A DNA stretch of 64,000 nt from Terribacillus sp. DMT04 (GCF_019056395.1 NZ_CP077639.1:560001-624000), one strand, 5' to 3'. Positions 21,803 through 30,487 are shown, numbered from the stretch's first letter. Notes: generated from the sequence alone by a model not told the origin. Translations and numbers: made by a program.

Positions 21803-23233
21803 GTGTCAGTCAGAACGGGGGATACGTACCTTAGCAGTATTAATGCAATGGGTATCCATGTGCTATACGGTAAATCCTTGATAAATAAACCTTTCTCCAA
21901 ACATGCTGCCTTTCGAGGTATCATGCGCTCACAAGCGGAATTGTACGATTTGCAGCACAAAAAATCACACACGAATATACTGACATTTAAAGATGCTGAT
22001 ACTGGCGAACGTTTTGGATTTTCCTATCTGCAGCCAAAAACGAAGGAAGATATCAAGCGCCGAGGCAAAATGATAAAATGCTGGGCGGATCAAACGCACG
22101 GTTTGATCGGAAGAAGCCCCGATTATATGAATACCGTTCTCACAGCATTTTCTGCCTCCGCTGGGTTATTAGAAGGAAAAGAGAATTGTTTTCCGGATCA
22201 TTTACGAAATTATTATGCGTATGTGAAACGTCATGATTTGGCGATGACGCATACATTCATTGATCCTCAAGTAAACAGAGGCGACTTTTATTCTGAACAA
22301 GAAGGTGAACCAGTTGGCGCAACCATAATAGACCGCAATGAAGAAGGTATTATCGTTCAAGGTGCTAAGCTGCTGGCAACACAAGGAGGAATTACGGATG
22401 AACTGCTTGTCATGTCGGCTGCTGGGTTCAAGCGTGACAGAGCATTCGCCTTTGCTATTCCGAGCAATACGGACGGACTGACATTTGTAGCGAGGGAAAC
22501 ATTTGCAGCAGGAAAAAGCAGAGCTGAATATCCGCTTAGTGCCAGATATGAAGAAACAGACACAATTGTTCTATTTGATAAGGTGCTCGTACCTTGGGAA
22601 CGTGTTTTTTATTATGATAATGTCATGGCAGCGAACAGCTTTAAACAAGAAAGCAGCTTTTCTGCACTAACATTACATCAAGTGTTAATCCGCCGAATCG
22701 CTAAATTGGAATTTTCCATTGGAATTGTGCAGTCACTTATAGAAGAAATAAATATAGCCGAATACCAGCATGTACAAGAAAAAGCAGCAAATCTTCTCAT
22801 TTTATTAGAGGTGCTGCAAGCGCTTCTGCACCAAGCAGAAGAAAATGCAGCACCAGACTATTGGGGTACTTGCTGCCCAGATCTAAAACTGCTGCAAGTC
22901 GCGTCTAATTTATTTGCACGGCAATCTCCTACTATTGCACCCATTATCCAGCAGTTAGGTGCAAGCGGACTGATGAGCATCCCGCCATTGCAAGCATTTG
23001 CTTCGGAACAAAAAGCCGATCTTAATCATTATCTTCAGGGTACATCGAGGAAAGGGAAAGATCGCGTAAAATTATTTCGGCTGGCTTGGGACTTTGCTAT
23101 GTCATCTTTTGGTACACGCGAGGCGCTATATGAGTATTTCTTCTTTGGAGATCCAGTACGGCTGACAAGTCAGTTTTACGGGTCATTTGATCTGCAGCCG
23201 TATACGAAGAAAATAGATGATATGTTAGAGTAA
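21803..23233 (+). CDS. 4-hydroxyphenylacetate 3-monooxygenase-like (HpaB family)
   Basis: A 476-residue flavin-dependent hydroxylase with acyl-CoA dehydrogenase fold. FSASAGLLEGKENCFPDHL near residue 115, THTFIDPQVNRGDF near 150, and FDKVLVPWERVFYYDN near 260 are HpaB/PvcC family stretches. B. subtilis YoaI is the closest family member I recall. It uses reduced FAD from a separate reductase, not seen nearby. Start GTG at 21803 has GGAGGTG seven bases upstream; an ATG at 21782 has no site. Confidence 0.88.
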   Translation: MSVRTGDTYLSSINAMGIHVLYGKSLINKPFSKHAAFRGIMRSQAELYDLQHKKSHTNILTFKDADTGERFGFSYLQPKTKEDIKRRGKMIKCWADQTHGLIGRSPDYMNTVLTAFSASAGLLEGKENCFPDHLRNYYAYVKRHDLAMTHTFIDPQVNRGDFYSEQEGEPVGATIIDRNEEGIIVQGAKLLATQGGITDELLVMSAAGFKRDRAFAFAIPSNTDGLTFVARETFAAGKSRAEYPLSARYEETDTIVLFDKVLVPWERVFYYDNVMAANSFKQESSFSALTLHQVLIRRIAKLEFSIGIVQSLIEEINIAEYQHVQEKAANLLILLEVLQALLHQAEENAAPDYWGTCCPDLKLLQVASNLFARQSPTIAPIIQQLGASGLMSIPPLQAFASEQKADLNHYLQGTSRKGKDRVKLFRLAWDFAMSSFGTREALYEYFFFGDPVRLTSQFYGSFDLQPYTKKIDDMLE

Positions 23234-23234
23234 A

Positions 23235-23263
23235 AAGGCCCTCTATGACAGGGTCTTTTCGTT
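23235..23263 (+). terminator. terminator after HpaB-like gene
   Basis: AAAGGCCCT-CTATGAC-AGGGTCTTTT: moderate stem with T-rich tail. Confidence 0.55.
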
Positions 23264-23401
23264 TGCAATGAGAAGCTGTCAGCTGGAGAAACATGTGTTG
23301 CTTCGTGTTTGGAACAACAGTATTATTTATAATAAGGATGCATTTTCCAAGTAAAGCCATTTCGGAAAGCAGGCTGACTTGAAACAAAGAGAGGGAAGCA
23401 T

Positions 23402-23881
23402 ATGATCATGGTAAGTGCGTGTCTCGCTGGTAAGCCTGTTCGCTATAATGGAACAGCTGCCACCGACACCGTCATAGAACAACTTATTGCGGAGAGAAAA
23501 GCAATTAGCGTATGTCCAGAATTACTTGGCGGCTTCCTCACACCAAGGGAACCGGCAGAAATTATCGGCGGAAGCGGCTACGACGTGTTGGATGGTACCG
23601 CTAAAGTAGTGGAATATTCGGGGGCAGACGTGACGGACAGGTACATAGAAGGAGCAGCGCGTACGCTAGCTATTGCGAAAGCGAACAATGTTGACTTGGT
23701 TGTGTTAAAAGAAAACAGCCCCTCCTGCGGAAGCTCCTTTATCTATGATGGGACTTTCCAAGGTCATAAGCAGGCTGCTGCCGGCGTAACAACAGCGATG
23801 TTCAGACGTGCCGGAATCCGTGTGATTTCTGAAGCAGACATGGAAAAGGAAATAATGAAGCAAGGAATAGGAAACATATAG
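23402..23881 (+). CDS. DUF523 family protein
   Basis: A 159-residue cytosolic protein. ISVCPELLGGFLTPREPAEI near residue 35 and KENSPSCGSSFIYDG near residue 103 are the DUF523 hallmarks; the conserved Cys residues (SACLAG, VCPE, PSCG) may bind metal or act catalytically. Biochemical role unknown. It shares one base with the start of the next gene, so the two are probably coupled. GAGGGAAGC site precedes the ATG. Confidence 0.88.
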   Translation: MIMVSACLAGKPVRYNGTAATDTVIEQLIAERKAISVCPELLGGFLTPREPAEIIGGSGYDVLDGTAKVVEYSGADVTDRYIEGAARTLAIAKANNVDLVVLKENSPSCGSSFIYDGTFQGHKQAAAGVTTAMFRRAGIRVISEADMEKEIMKQGIGNI

Positions 23882-24396
23882 TGAATCGAATTGCAATCGT
23901 CGGTTCAAGTGGATCAGGGAAATCTGTCTTAGCTAGAAGACTGGGTGAAATGCTGCAAGTGGAAGTCTGGCATTTAGATGCACTTCTATGGAAGCCAGAT
24001 TGGGTCTTAACGCCGAGAGAAGAACAAAAACAGATTCAACAGGAGCTAGTGAGCAGGGATAGCTGGATAATTGATGGTGACTACAATAGTACCCTGGATA
24101 TTCGTTTAGAGGCAGCGGATACGATTATATTCTTGGACATGCCCCGGATGATTTGTCTGTACAGAGTGTTAAAGCGGCGTCTGATGTATCACAACCGCTC
24201 GCGGCCGGATATGCAGAAAGGGTGTAAGGAAAAGCTCGATCTGGCGCTTTTCAGAAGGGTTTGGCAATATCGGACATCAAAACGTCCAGTTGTGTTGGAA
24301 AAGCTTGAATTACTAGCAAAGGATAAGCGAGTGATCCTTTTGAATAACTCTAAAGAGGTCAAGAAATATGTAGATGAAATGAAAAGCCAAGTGTAA
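23881..24396 (+). CDS. P-loop kinase-like protein (FlaR/topology modulation type)
   Basis: A 171-residue nucleotide kinase-like protein. Walker A GSSGSGKSVLARRL is at residues 8-21, WHLDALLWKPDW follows, the core Walker B-like strand is ADTIIFLDMPR, and RPDMQKGCKEKLDLALFRRVWQY gives the lid region. These match the AAA_18/adenylate-kinase-like proteins called DNA topology modulation protein FlaR; the true substrate is unknown. GTG start overlaps the preceding stop by one base. Confidence 0.82.
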   Translation: MNRIAIVGSSGSGKSVLARRLGEMLQVEVWHLDALLWKPDWVLTPREEQKQIQQELVSRDSWIIDGDYNSTLDIRLEAADTIIFLDMPRMICLYRVLKRRLMYHNRSRPDMQKGCKEKLDLALFRRVWQYRTSKRPVVLEKLELLAKDKRVILLNNSKEVKKYVDEMKSQV

Positions 24397-24418
24397 ATAT
24401 ACCTTTACACTTGGCTTT
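24383..24418 (+). terminator. terminator whose loop doubles as operator-like repeat
   Basis: AAGCCAAGTGTAAA and TTTACACTTGGCTT form a 14-bp stem followed by T-rich sequence. The inner 18 bp also match the operator-like palindrome found 44 bp downstream. Confidence 0.8.
24392..24409. promoter_or_regulatory. operator-like repeat O1
   Basis: TGTAAATATACCTTTACA shares length and outer TGTAAA/TTTACA arms with the perfect palindrome at 24436-24453. A possible -35 element (TTTACA at 24404, 17 nt before TATATT at 24427) lies within it. Confidence 0.45.
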
Positions 24419-24435
24419 TATTGGTATATATTATG

Positions 24436-24453
24436 TGTAAAGATGTCTTTACA
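24436..24453. promoter_or_regulatory. operator O2 of the Xre gene
   Basis: TGTAAAGA-TG-TCTTTACA is a perfect 8-bp-arm palindrome just downstream of the presumed -10 and 12 bp before the Xre start. Likely autoregulation by the encoded repressor (inference). Confidence 0.6.
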
Positions 24454-24465
24454 GAAGAACAGGAT

Positions 24466-24678
24466 ATGATGAAGATGAAAGTGACAAATCGAGTCAGAGA
24501 GATACGACAGGAACGCCAGATTACACAAGTGAAAATGGCACAAGATCTTGGAATAACACGGCAGACGATCAACGCTATTGAAAAAGGGAAATACAATCCC
24601 AGCTTAGAACTTGCGCTGCGTCTGCTGGTATATTTTAATGTGCCGCTTGACCAATTATTCTATCTAGAGGAGGAGTAA
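24466..24678 (+). CDS. small Xre-family HTH regulator
   Basis: About 70 residues made almost wholly of a Cro/CI-type helix-turn-helix: RVREIRQERQITQVKMAQ, LGITRQTINAIEKGKYNPS and the ELALRLLVYFNVPLDQLF helix. Such short Xre proteins commonly pair with a membrane protein gene just downstream, as here (1 base between stop and start). The exact start is uncertain among ATGs at 24466, 24469 and 24475. A palindrome at 24436-24453 is the likely operator. Confidence 0.85.
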   Translation: MMKMKVTNRVREIRQERQITQVKMAQDLGITRQTINAIEKGKYNPSLELALRLLVYFNVPLDQLFYLEEE

Positions 24679-24679
24679 T

Positions 24680-25087
24680 ATGCGTAAAGGAAAGAAGCGT
24701 TATGAATTGCTGTTTTACACTTTTATTACCCTATGCTGTTTCATTGGACTGTGGATTGGGTTAACTTTTGCTGGCGAACCATTTCCATCTGGAACTTCCT
24801 TCATAATACTTACCTTGGTCGGTGTTGTATGCGGTATTGGGCTGCCAATACTTATTAGCTTCGTCCGGCGCAGAAAAAGCTTGCCTGAAATGGATGAACG
24901 GACAGTGAGAATTATAAAAGATTATTTATTAATGGCATCTGTAGGTATAGGTTTTTTATCAGGCATACTATTACTTGTACTTGTAGGAATAGGTTATCAA
25001 ACAATTGAACTTGGCATTCTGGCGTTATACGGATCCATCATGGTGCTTCTTACAGGTGCAGGGTTATTGGTAGTAAAACGGTTATAG
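24680..25087 (+). CDS. four-TM membrane protein paired with Xre regulator
   Basis: A 135-residue protein with hydrophobic segments near residues 10-30, 38-60, 88-108 and 112-132. The loop carries MDERTVRIIKDYLL; a DERT-x6-Y-x-L motif between the second and third helices is common in small membrane proteins (DUF2178/DUF3796-like) encoded beside Xre regulators. Function unknown. GGAGGAG inside the regulator's 3' end serves as its ribosome binding site. Confidence 0.75.
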   Translation: MRKGKKRYELLFYTFITLCCFIGLWIGLTFAGEPFPSGTSFIILTLVGVVCGIGLPILISFVRRRKSLPEMDERTVRIIKDYLLMASVGIGFLSGILLLVLVGIGYQTIELGILALYGSIMVLLTGAGLLVVKRL

Positions 25088-25118
25088 CGTTCTGCCTTAC
25101 GGAAAGGAGTCTGTTTAA

Positions 25119-25592
25119 GTGGCTTTCAAAACAAACGTCATGCGCCTTCTGGATCAAAAGAAAATACCTTATGACGATTACAGCTATACACATACCGATG
25201 CGATTAGCGGTATAGACGTTGCTGAGGTGTTAGGTCAGAATCCCGCGCGTGTGTTTAAGACGCTCGTTACGGTCAGCAAAACCGGGCAGCATTATGTATT
25301 TGTTATTCCAGTGCAGAAAGAGCTGGATTTAAAGCTGGCTGCAGCAAGTGTTGGAGAGAAGTCGGTACGGATGCTGCCAGCCAAGGAATTGCTTCCGCTG
25401 ACAGGTTATGTGCATGGAGGGTGTTCGCCAATCGGAATGAAAAAGAATTTCCGCACGATCCTGGATGTATCTGCACAAGCTTTTGACCGTATCATCTTCA
25501 GTGCTGGTAAAGTCGGTTATCAGGTGAAAATCGCCCTGACTGATCTTGCGAAAGTTGTTCTGTTCACATTAGCTGCTATAAGTATGGCGTAA
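25119..25592 (+). CDS. ybaK: Cys-tRNA(Pro) deacylase, YbaK family
   Basis: A 157-residue editing enzyme that hydrolyses mischarged Cys-tRNA(Pro) and related species in trans. Family marks: FKTLVTVSKTGQHYVFVIP with the catalytic-region Lys near residue 45, and GYVHGGCSPIGMKK near 98. Start is GTG with AAAGGAG nine bases upstream. Followed directly by a terminator. Confidence 0.92.
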   Translation: MAFKTNVMRLLDQKKIPYDDYSYTHTDAISGIDVAEVLGQNPARVFKTLVTVSKTGQHYVFVIPVQKELDLKLAAASVGEKSVRMLPAKELLPLTGYVHGGCSPIGMKKNFRTILDVSAQAFDRIIFSAGKVGYQVKIALTDLAKVVLFTLAAISMA

Positions 25593-25627
25593 GGTTTCTG
25601 CTTTAATATAAGAGCAGAAGCCTTTTT
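25593..25627 (+). terminator. terminator after ybaK
   Basis: GGTTTCTGCTTT and AGAGCAGAAGCC arms with TTTTTA tail. Confidence 0.8.
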
Positions 25628-25806
25628 ATTTCTCCTTCTGGCTTTTCGGTGTATAGTTAGCACATCATCTTTAAGATAATTTGAGCACATCTGCTTCAAA
25701 GAATGCATTTGTCATACTATGATAGAAGAAGTGCACGGACAGGTGGACTTGTGCCTACATAAATCCAGTATATTCTACGTACACTGATAAAAAAGGAGAA
25801 AGATTG

Positions 25807-26562
25807 ATGACGGATATGAAATTAGAATCGAAGGCTATTTCGATATTAAAAGATAAAATAGAACTTATTCCTACAGCAGAGGGAGCCATCTATCTGGTTG
25901 GGCCCATTAAACTGCCTGTGAATTTATACGGAGAGACAGTAACCTTCCAGTGGTATTGCTGGCTGAATTGCAGGGAAGTAGCCAAAGATTATGAAGAAAT
26001 TATTCATAAGCTATCGGATATGAATTTAGCTGAAATGCAGCAATCCAGTGTGCTTGTTTATGGTGAGTTTGCTGAAGCGGAGGATGCGCTGATTCGGATG
26101 CATTCCATTTGCCATACAGGTGATATTTTTGGCAGCAAACGCTGTGACTGCGGCTTCCAGCTGAAGCAGTCGATGCAGAAAATCGTCGAGCATGGCGCGG
26201 GTGCTTTATTCTACCTTGCTAACCACGAAGGACGCGGTATTGGCTTGTTCAGCAAGGCAATGGCCTACATTCTGCAGGAAAACGACTACGATACAGTAGA
26301 AGCAAATCAGGCTCTCGGCTTTGTAGATGACTCCCGAGATTATACGGATGCAATTCAAGTGCTAAAAGCGTTGCGAACAAAACCAGTAACATTGATGACG
26401 AATAATCCGCGGAAGCTGGCAGCAATGGAACAGGCAGGCATGCAGCTATCTGGCCGTGCTGCACTTTGGGGAGATGTATCCGAATATAACGAGAATTATC
26501 TTAAAACAAAAATCGTCCGTTCCGGTCACCTTGGTGATGAGGAGATCTGCAGTAATGACTGA
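25807..26562 (+). CDS. ribA: GTP cyclohydrolase II (stand-alone RibA)
   Basis: Converts GTP to 2,5-diamino-6-ribosylamino-pyrimidinone phosphate, the first riboflavin step. Zinc ligands are visible in HSICHTGDIFGSKRCDC (three Cys), followed by HEGRGIGLFSKAMAYILQ and LMTNNPRK. Usual RQEGRGIG is NHEGRGIG here. There is no fused RibB domain; instead about 70 residues precede the catalytic core. Start ATG 25807 follows AAAAGGAG; TTG at 25804 is possible. Overlaps ribD by 8 bases. No FMN riboswitch upstream. Confidence 0.9.
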   Translation: MTDMKLESKAISILKDKIELIPTAEGAIYLVGPIKLPVNLYGETVTFQWYCWLNCREVAKDYEEIIHKLSDMNLAEMQQSSVLVYGEFAEAEDALIRMHSICHTGDIFGSKRCDCGFQLKQSMQKIVEHGAGALFYLANHEGRGIGLFSKAMAYILQENDYDTVEANQALGFVDDSRDYTDAIQVLKALRTKPVTLMTNNPRKLAAMEQAGMQLSGRAALWGDVSEYNENYLKTKIVRSGHLGDEEICSND

Positions 26563-27661
26563 TCATACGTTTTATATGGACTTGGCATTGCAAAACGCGC
26601 GAGCGATGAAAGGGCAGACAGATCCGAACCCATTGGTTGGATCTGTTATTGTCAATGATAATCGCATCGTCGGAATTGGTACACATTTAAAGGCTGGAGA
26701 ACCTCATGCAGAGATTCATGCGATCCGCATGGCAGGAGAACAGGCAAAAGGCGGGACAATTTATGTCACGCTTGAGCCTTGCTCTCACTATGGCAGAACT
26801 GGCCCATGTGCCGTAGCGATTAAAGAAGCTGGGATAAAGAAAGTGGTTATCGCAACGCTTGATCCGAATCCGCTTGTGGCTGGAAACGGCGTGAAAATCC
26901 TGGAGGAAGCCGGGATTGAAGTGATTATCGGCGTACGGGAAGAAGAGGCTCGGCAGATGAACGAGGTGTTCAATAAATTTATCGTTGAGAAAAAGCCGTT
27001 TGTTACGCTCAAAGCAGGGACAACATTGGACGGCAAGATTGCGACACATACCTTGGACAGCAAATGGATTACATCCGCTGCTTCCAGACAAGATGTTCAC
27101 CGGCTTCGTCATGAAAACATGGCTATCCTTGTTGGTGTGAACACCGTGATTGAAGACAACCCCGAGCTGACAGCCAGAATACCGAACGGACGTCATCCGC
27201 TGCGCATCGTACTTGATTCCACACTTAGAATTCCGCTGGACAGCAAAGTAGTCACAGACAAACTGGCGGATACTTGGATTTTCACAAGTCAGCAAGCAGA
27301 CAGTGAAAAAGAGCAGACGCTCCTTCGTAAAGGGATAAAGATATTCCGCACTAGCGGCAGCAGCCGTGTGGATGTAAAGGAAGTAGTAAACATATTAGGT
27401 GAACAGCTTGTTTCTTCGGTGTTGATTGAAGGTGGAGGCAGCGTACATGCTTCTTTCCTGGAGCAGCATCTCATCGACAAAGTTGTGCTGTATTTTGCAC
27501 CTAAACTAATCGGCGGTAAAGCTGCACCTACTTTCCTGGAAGGAACAGGCTTTGCGAAAATGGCAGACGCGGTTGATTTGACGCATACAGATATTATAAA
27601 AATTGGACAAGACTTTAAGTTCATCGGCTATCCGCAATACCGCAAAGGAGAAGAAAAATAA
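26555..27661 (+). CDS. ribD: bifunctional riboflavin deaminase/reductase RibD
   Basis: 368 residues. The N-terminal cytidine-deaminase-like domain carries HAEIHAIRMAG and TLEPCSHYGRTGPC, which give the zinc site and catalytic Glu. The C-terminal NADPH reductase domain (from about 150) shows FVTLKAGTTLDGKIAT and VLIEGGGSVHASFL. It deaminates and reduces the GTP cyclohydrolase product to 5-amino-6-ribitylaminouracil phosphate. GAGGAG precedes the ATG. It overlaps ribA upstream and shares one base with the HAD gene downstream, so all three are co-translated. Confidence 0.94.
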   Translation: MTDHTFYMDLALQNARAMKGQTDPNPLVGSVIVNDNRIVGIGTHLKAGEPHAEIHAIRMAGEQAKGGTIYVTLEPCSHYGRTGPCAVAIKEAGIKKVVIATLDPNPLVAGNGVKILEEAGIEVIIGVREEEARQMNEVFNKFIVEKKPFVTLKAGTTLDGKIATHTLDSKWITSAASRQDVHRLRHENMAILVGVNTVIEDNPELTARIPNGRHPLRIVLDSTLRIPLDSKVVTDKLADTWIFTSQQADSEKEQTLLRKGIKIFRTSGSSRVDVKEVVNILGEQLVSSVLIEGGGSVHASFLEQHLIDKVVLYFAPKLIGGKAAPTFLEGTGFAKMADAVDLTHTDIIKIGQDFKFIGYPQYRKGEEK

Positions 27662-28239
27662 TGAAATTCGGATTTGATATTGATGATACACTCATCAATC
27701 TGCGGGAGCACGCGTTTCATCTGTATAATAAAAAGATGGAGCAGCACATTCCGCTTGCTGTGTTTCATAAGCTCGAGCGAGTCGAAATCCATGAGCCATT
27801 CGGACTGACGGACGAACAAGGGCGTGACATGTGGAATTCTAGTTTGGAGGAAATCTACTATACTACCTGTCCGCCGTTTCCGAATGCAGTCGAGCTCTTG
27901 CAGGAATTAGAGCAAGACGGTCATGAGATTTATTACATTACTTCCCGACCAAAGGAACACGGTGAACGAACAAAAGGGTGGATGCAAGATCTCGGCTTTC
28001 CTGTCAAGAATGAGCAATTCTTTTACGGAATGAAAGACGAAGAGAAAATTTTTATTATAAAAGAGCTTGCACTGGATTATTATGTTGATGACAAGCCGGA
28101 TGTGCTGGACACCTTACTGAAGGAATCCAAAACCAAGGTATTTGTAAAGAATCAATCTTATAATCAGCACGTGCAATTGCCGAGAATTAGCGAATTATCA
28201 GAGATAAAAGAGATTATACGACATGTAAAGAAGGATTAA
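27661..28239 (+). CDS. HAD-family phosphatase/nucleotidase (YqfW/NT5C-like)
   Basis: A 192-residue HAD hydrolase. Motif I FDIDDTL (nucleophile Asp near 6), motif II YYITSRP near 100, a Lys in RTKGWMQDLGF, and motif IV DYYVDDKPDVL near 140 are all intact. It belongs with B. subtilis YqfW/YorS, which resemble 5'(3')-deoxyribonucleotidases. Position in one operon directly after ribD suggests it could dephosphorylate the RibD product, a step done by HAD enzymes in B. subtilis; this is inference. Confidence 0.85.
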   Translation: MKFGFDIDDTLINLREHAFHLYNKKMEQHIPLAVFHKLERVEIHEPFGLTDEQGRDMWNSSLEEIYYTTCPPFPNAVELLQELEQDGHEIYYITSRPKEHGERTKGWMQDLGFPVKNEQFFYGMKDEEKIFIIKELALDYYVDDKPDVLDTLLKESKTKVFVKNQSYNQHVQLPRISELSEIKEIIRHVKKD

Positions 28240-28267
28240 CGGAATTTTTACCGTTAATCCTTCTTTT
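28231..28267 (+). terminator. terminator of ribA-ribD-HAD operon
   Basis: AAGGATTAACGG and CCGTTAATCCTT form a 12-bp stem followed by CTTTTT. The stem begins inside the HAD stop region. Confidence 0.88.
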
Positions 28268-28377
28268 TCCTCTTTACAGAAAGGATTTTCCTGATTGGTG
28301 GAGAATTAAACGATATCATATAAGATTTCAGCTAAAAATGGTGAATAACATATAGTAATGATGAAGGAGGAGTTAAG

Positions 28378-29430
28378 GTGAATATCGTTTTGTCAGAAAC
28401 GGATAAAAATCTCAGCGCTTTGCTTCTAGACTTCTACGACATGATAAAGCAAGAGAGAAAAGAGGCAGCGGCTATCCTGGCCGAGGTAATAGAAGCATTA
28501 AAAAAGGATGCAGCAGCAGAGGGCGTGTTAGTTGCTGCTGATCTGCATTTTATTCGGTACAAGATTATGAATGAGGAAATAGATGAAGCAGAAAGGCTGA
28601 TGGGAAATTTTGAAGCCAAAGGCCGTGCTTTAACACCAGTAAATGCATACTATTATCATTACTTTAAAGGGCAAATTTTCTTACAAGAAAACAAATGGAA
28701 AGATGCAATACGATATTTTGAACATGCAGAACTTTATATTACGAGAGAAGAAGAAAAGGCTGATTTTTATTATAAGCTGGCAAATGCCTATTATCAGGCC
28801 TACATTCCAGCATTATCAGCCTTTCATGCTGCAAAAGCTTTGGGTTATGCAGCAGCGCACAACCAAGAGCTTCATGCAGCAAAGTGTAATTTATTGCTTG
28901 GACTCAATCACCTGGAAGCTCGGAACTTCAATCGAGCAGAATCACATCTCCTAGAGGCGCTAGCCTTCCAACCTTCAGAAACGACATCATCTTCAGAGTT
29001 GACAGCAATGGTGCATCATAATCTTGGCCTTCTAGCTTTCGTACAGCAGAAATTTAAAGAGGCAATTCATTATTTTGAACAGGCTGTCCAAACAACAACT
29101 AACAAGCCCTGCTTAAAAAGTATTTACTATCTGACAGAATCACTTTTCCACACTGATCGCCAGCAGGAAGCGTTGCACTTTTATCAAATTGGATTTGAAA
29201 TGAGTAAAACAGGACAAGATATGATTTATCAATGGGCCTTTGCCATGCTACACAAACAGTTTATAGACCGAGACTGTTTTGAAAGTGTCTGGAGTAAAGG
29301 AATCTCCTATTTTGAGTCTATTGAGGATAAGTCTAGTGTCTATTATTACAGCTTGCGATTGGCGAGATATTACACCATGAAAGGGGAAGCAAAACCAGCA
29401 AATTATTATTATCAGCTGGCCATGCAGTAG
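28378..29430 (+). CDS. Rap-family TPR regulator, no phr seen
   Basis: A 350-residue helical protein with tetratricopeptide repeats throughout, e.g. AYYYHYFKGQIFLQENKWKD, ALSAFHAAKALGY, AESHLLEAL and HHNLGLLAFVQQKFKEA. Overall layout matches Bacillus Rap proteins (N-terminal three-helix bundle plus TPR domain), which block response regulators or dephosphorylate Spo0F. Target unknown. GTG start follows AAGGAGG. Unlike the two Rap genes at 45790 and 48503, no signal-peptide gene follows in the 230 bp downstream, so it may be an orphan. Confidence 0.82.
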   Translation: MNIVLSETDKNLSALLLDFYDMIKQERKEAAAILAEVIEALKKDAAAEGVLVAADLHFIRYKIMNEEIDEAERLMGNFEAKGRALTPVNAYYYHYFKGQIFLQENKWKDAIRYFEHAELYITREEEKADFYYKLANAYYQAYIPALSAFHAAKALGYAAAHNQELHAAKCNLLLGLNHLEARNFNRAESHLLEALAFQPSETTSSSELTAMVHHNLGLLAFVQQKFKEAIHYFEQAVQTTTNKPCLKSIYYLTESLFHTDRQQEALHFYQIGFEMSKTGQDMIYQWAFAMLHKQFIDRDCFESVWSKGISYFESIEDKSSVYYYSLRLARYYTMKGEAKPANYYYQLAMQ

Positions 29431-29663
29431 CAGTATATTTTTTATTAGGAATATACTCCTGTTACCTAAGAATTATGAAAAGCCAGCATTTATCCTAACA
29501 GGGTATAGATAGGTGATTTGTTGAATTACCTTCCAAAAATATTACCAGTATATTAAGTTTAACGTATAAATATTCCAATTTATTAAAATTCTCTTATACT
29601 AGAGCTGTAGGAATGCTAATCCACTAGGTTTGCAAATCTGACAGTGATAGGAGAGGAAATAGT

Positions 29664-30167
29664 ATGTTTCAAGCAATACGGCAAAGCAAAGGCGCTGCCA
29701 TTGTTTTTCTAATCATTAGAGTGTATCTTGGATACACATTCCTATCAGCTGGTATAGGGAAGCTGATGAGCGGCAATTTTGATGTGAGTAGTTTTGTGCA
29801 AGGAGCGGCAGCGCGACCAGATGCTGGTTTCATTCAGCGTGGATGGACGAACTTTCTCGAAGGAGTGGTGCTCCCGAATTCGGAGATTTTCAGCTTTCTC
29901 GTTATGTGGGGAGAAACACTGACAGGTTTGGCACTTCTGCTAGGAGCTTTCACCGGATTTGCAGCTGTGATGGGCATACTGATGAATCTTTCATTCTTAC
30001 TGAGTGGCGCGGTCCAGCAGAATCTAATTCTTATTATCTTAGGATTGGTTCTATTAATTGGCGGTGTTAACGCAGGGCGTTATGGGGTGGATCGCTGGAT
30101 CATGCCATCTTTACGCAATACAACGGTGAACAAATCTAGTGAAAACAGGAAAAGACAACTTATCTGA
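29664..30167 (+). CDS. DoxX family membrane protein (copy 1)
   Basis: A 167-residue protein with four membrane helices. Family stretches: LIIRVYLGYTFLSAGIGKL near residue 15 and SFLVMWGETLTGLALLLGAF near 78, then NAGRYGVDRWIMP. DoxX proteins take part in thiosulfate:quinone oxidation in archaea and in redox/sulfur homeostasis elsewhere; role here unknown. About 60% alike by eye to the protein at 38387. Their promoter areas share TTATACTA and GCTAATCC elements. Confidence 0.85.
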   Translation: MFQAIRQSKGAAIVFLIIRVYLGYTFLSAGIGKLMSGNFDVSSFVQGAAARPDAGFIQRGWTNFLEGVVLPNSEIFSFLVMWGETLTGLALLLGAFTGFAAVMGILMNLSFLLSGAVQQNLILIILGLVLLIGGVNAGRYGVDRWIMPSLRNTTVNKSSENRKRQLI

Positions 30168-30274
30168 TAAAACGCAGAAACACGTGTTTCTTTCCTATTG
30201 TAAAAAATTCTTGTTGAAATATAGGCTTGTGTGTAGTAAAGTTAATTGAGTTTTCAATTGCATACAAATCCTCA

Positions 30275-30460
30275 TCATTTGATGAGGTAGAGGATGCGGC
30301 TGTTAATAGTACAGACTGGGAGATCAGGAGAGATCTTAGATCAGTTTGGAAAGGAGCAGCTGCCGAAGCCAGATGGATTCTCCATTCCTCCGGCTGGGTC
30401 TGTACTCGAATAGGGGCAGAACTGTCACGTCAGTAGCAAAGCTGACGTGTTGCGCTATCT
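30275..30460 (+). promoter_or_regulatory. lysine riboswitch (L box)
   Basis: The core GATGAGGTAGAGGATGCG, then GGAAAGGAGCAGCTGCCGAAG and GGGGCAGAACTGTCACGT, are the conserved L-box segments that form the lysine-binding five-way junction. It lies upstream of an intrinsic terminator and a lysine permease, the known control layout: lysine binding favours termination. A promoter TTGAAA-N17-TAAAGT at 30214-30242 precedes it. Confidence 0.93.
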
Positions 30461-30487
30461 TTGTGAGAATGATGCTGTTTATAAGTA

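Noticed and set aside
25640-25806. FMN riboswitch before ribA
   Set aside because: The conserved AGGGNCAGGGTGAAATTCCC-type core is not present.
26687-27624. Antisense frames of up to 202 codons in ribD
   Set aside because: RibD has full motifs on the plus strand; the antisense frames have none.
29431-29663. phr gene after the Rap-like gene at 28378
   Set aside because: No frame with a signal peptide and ribosome site was found in the gap.
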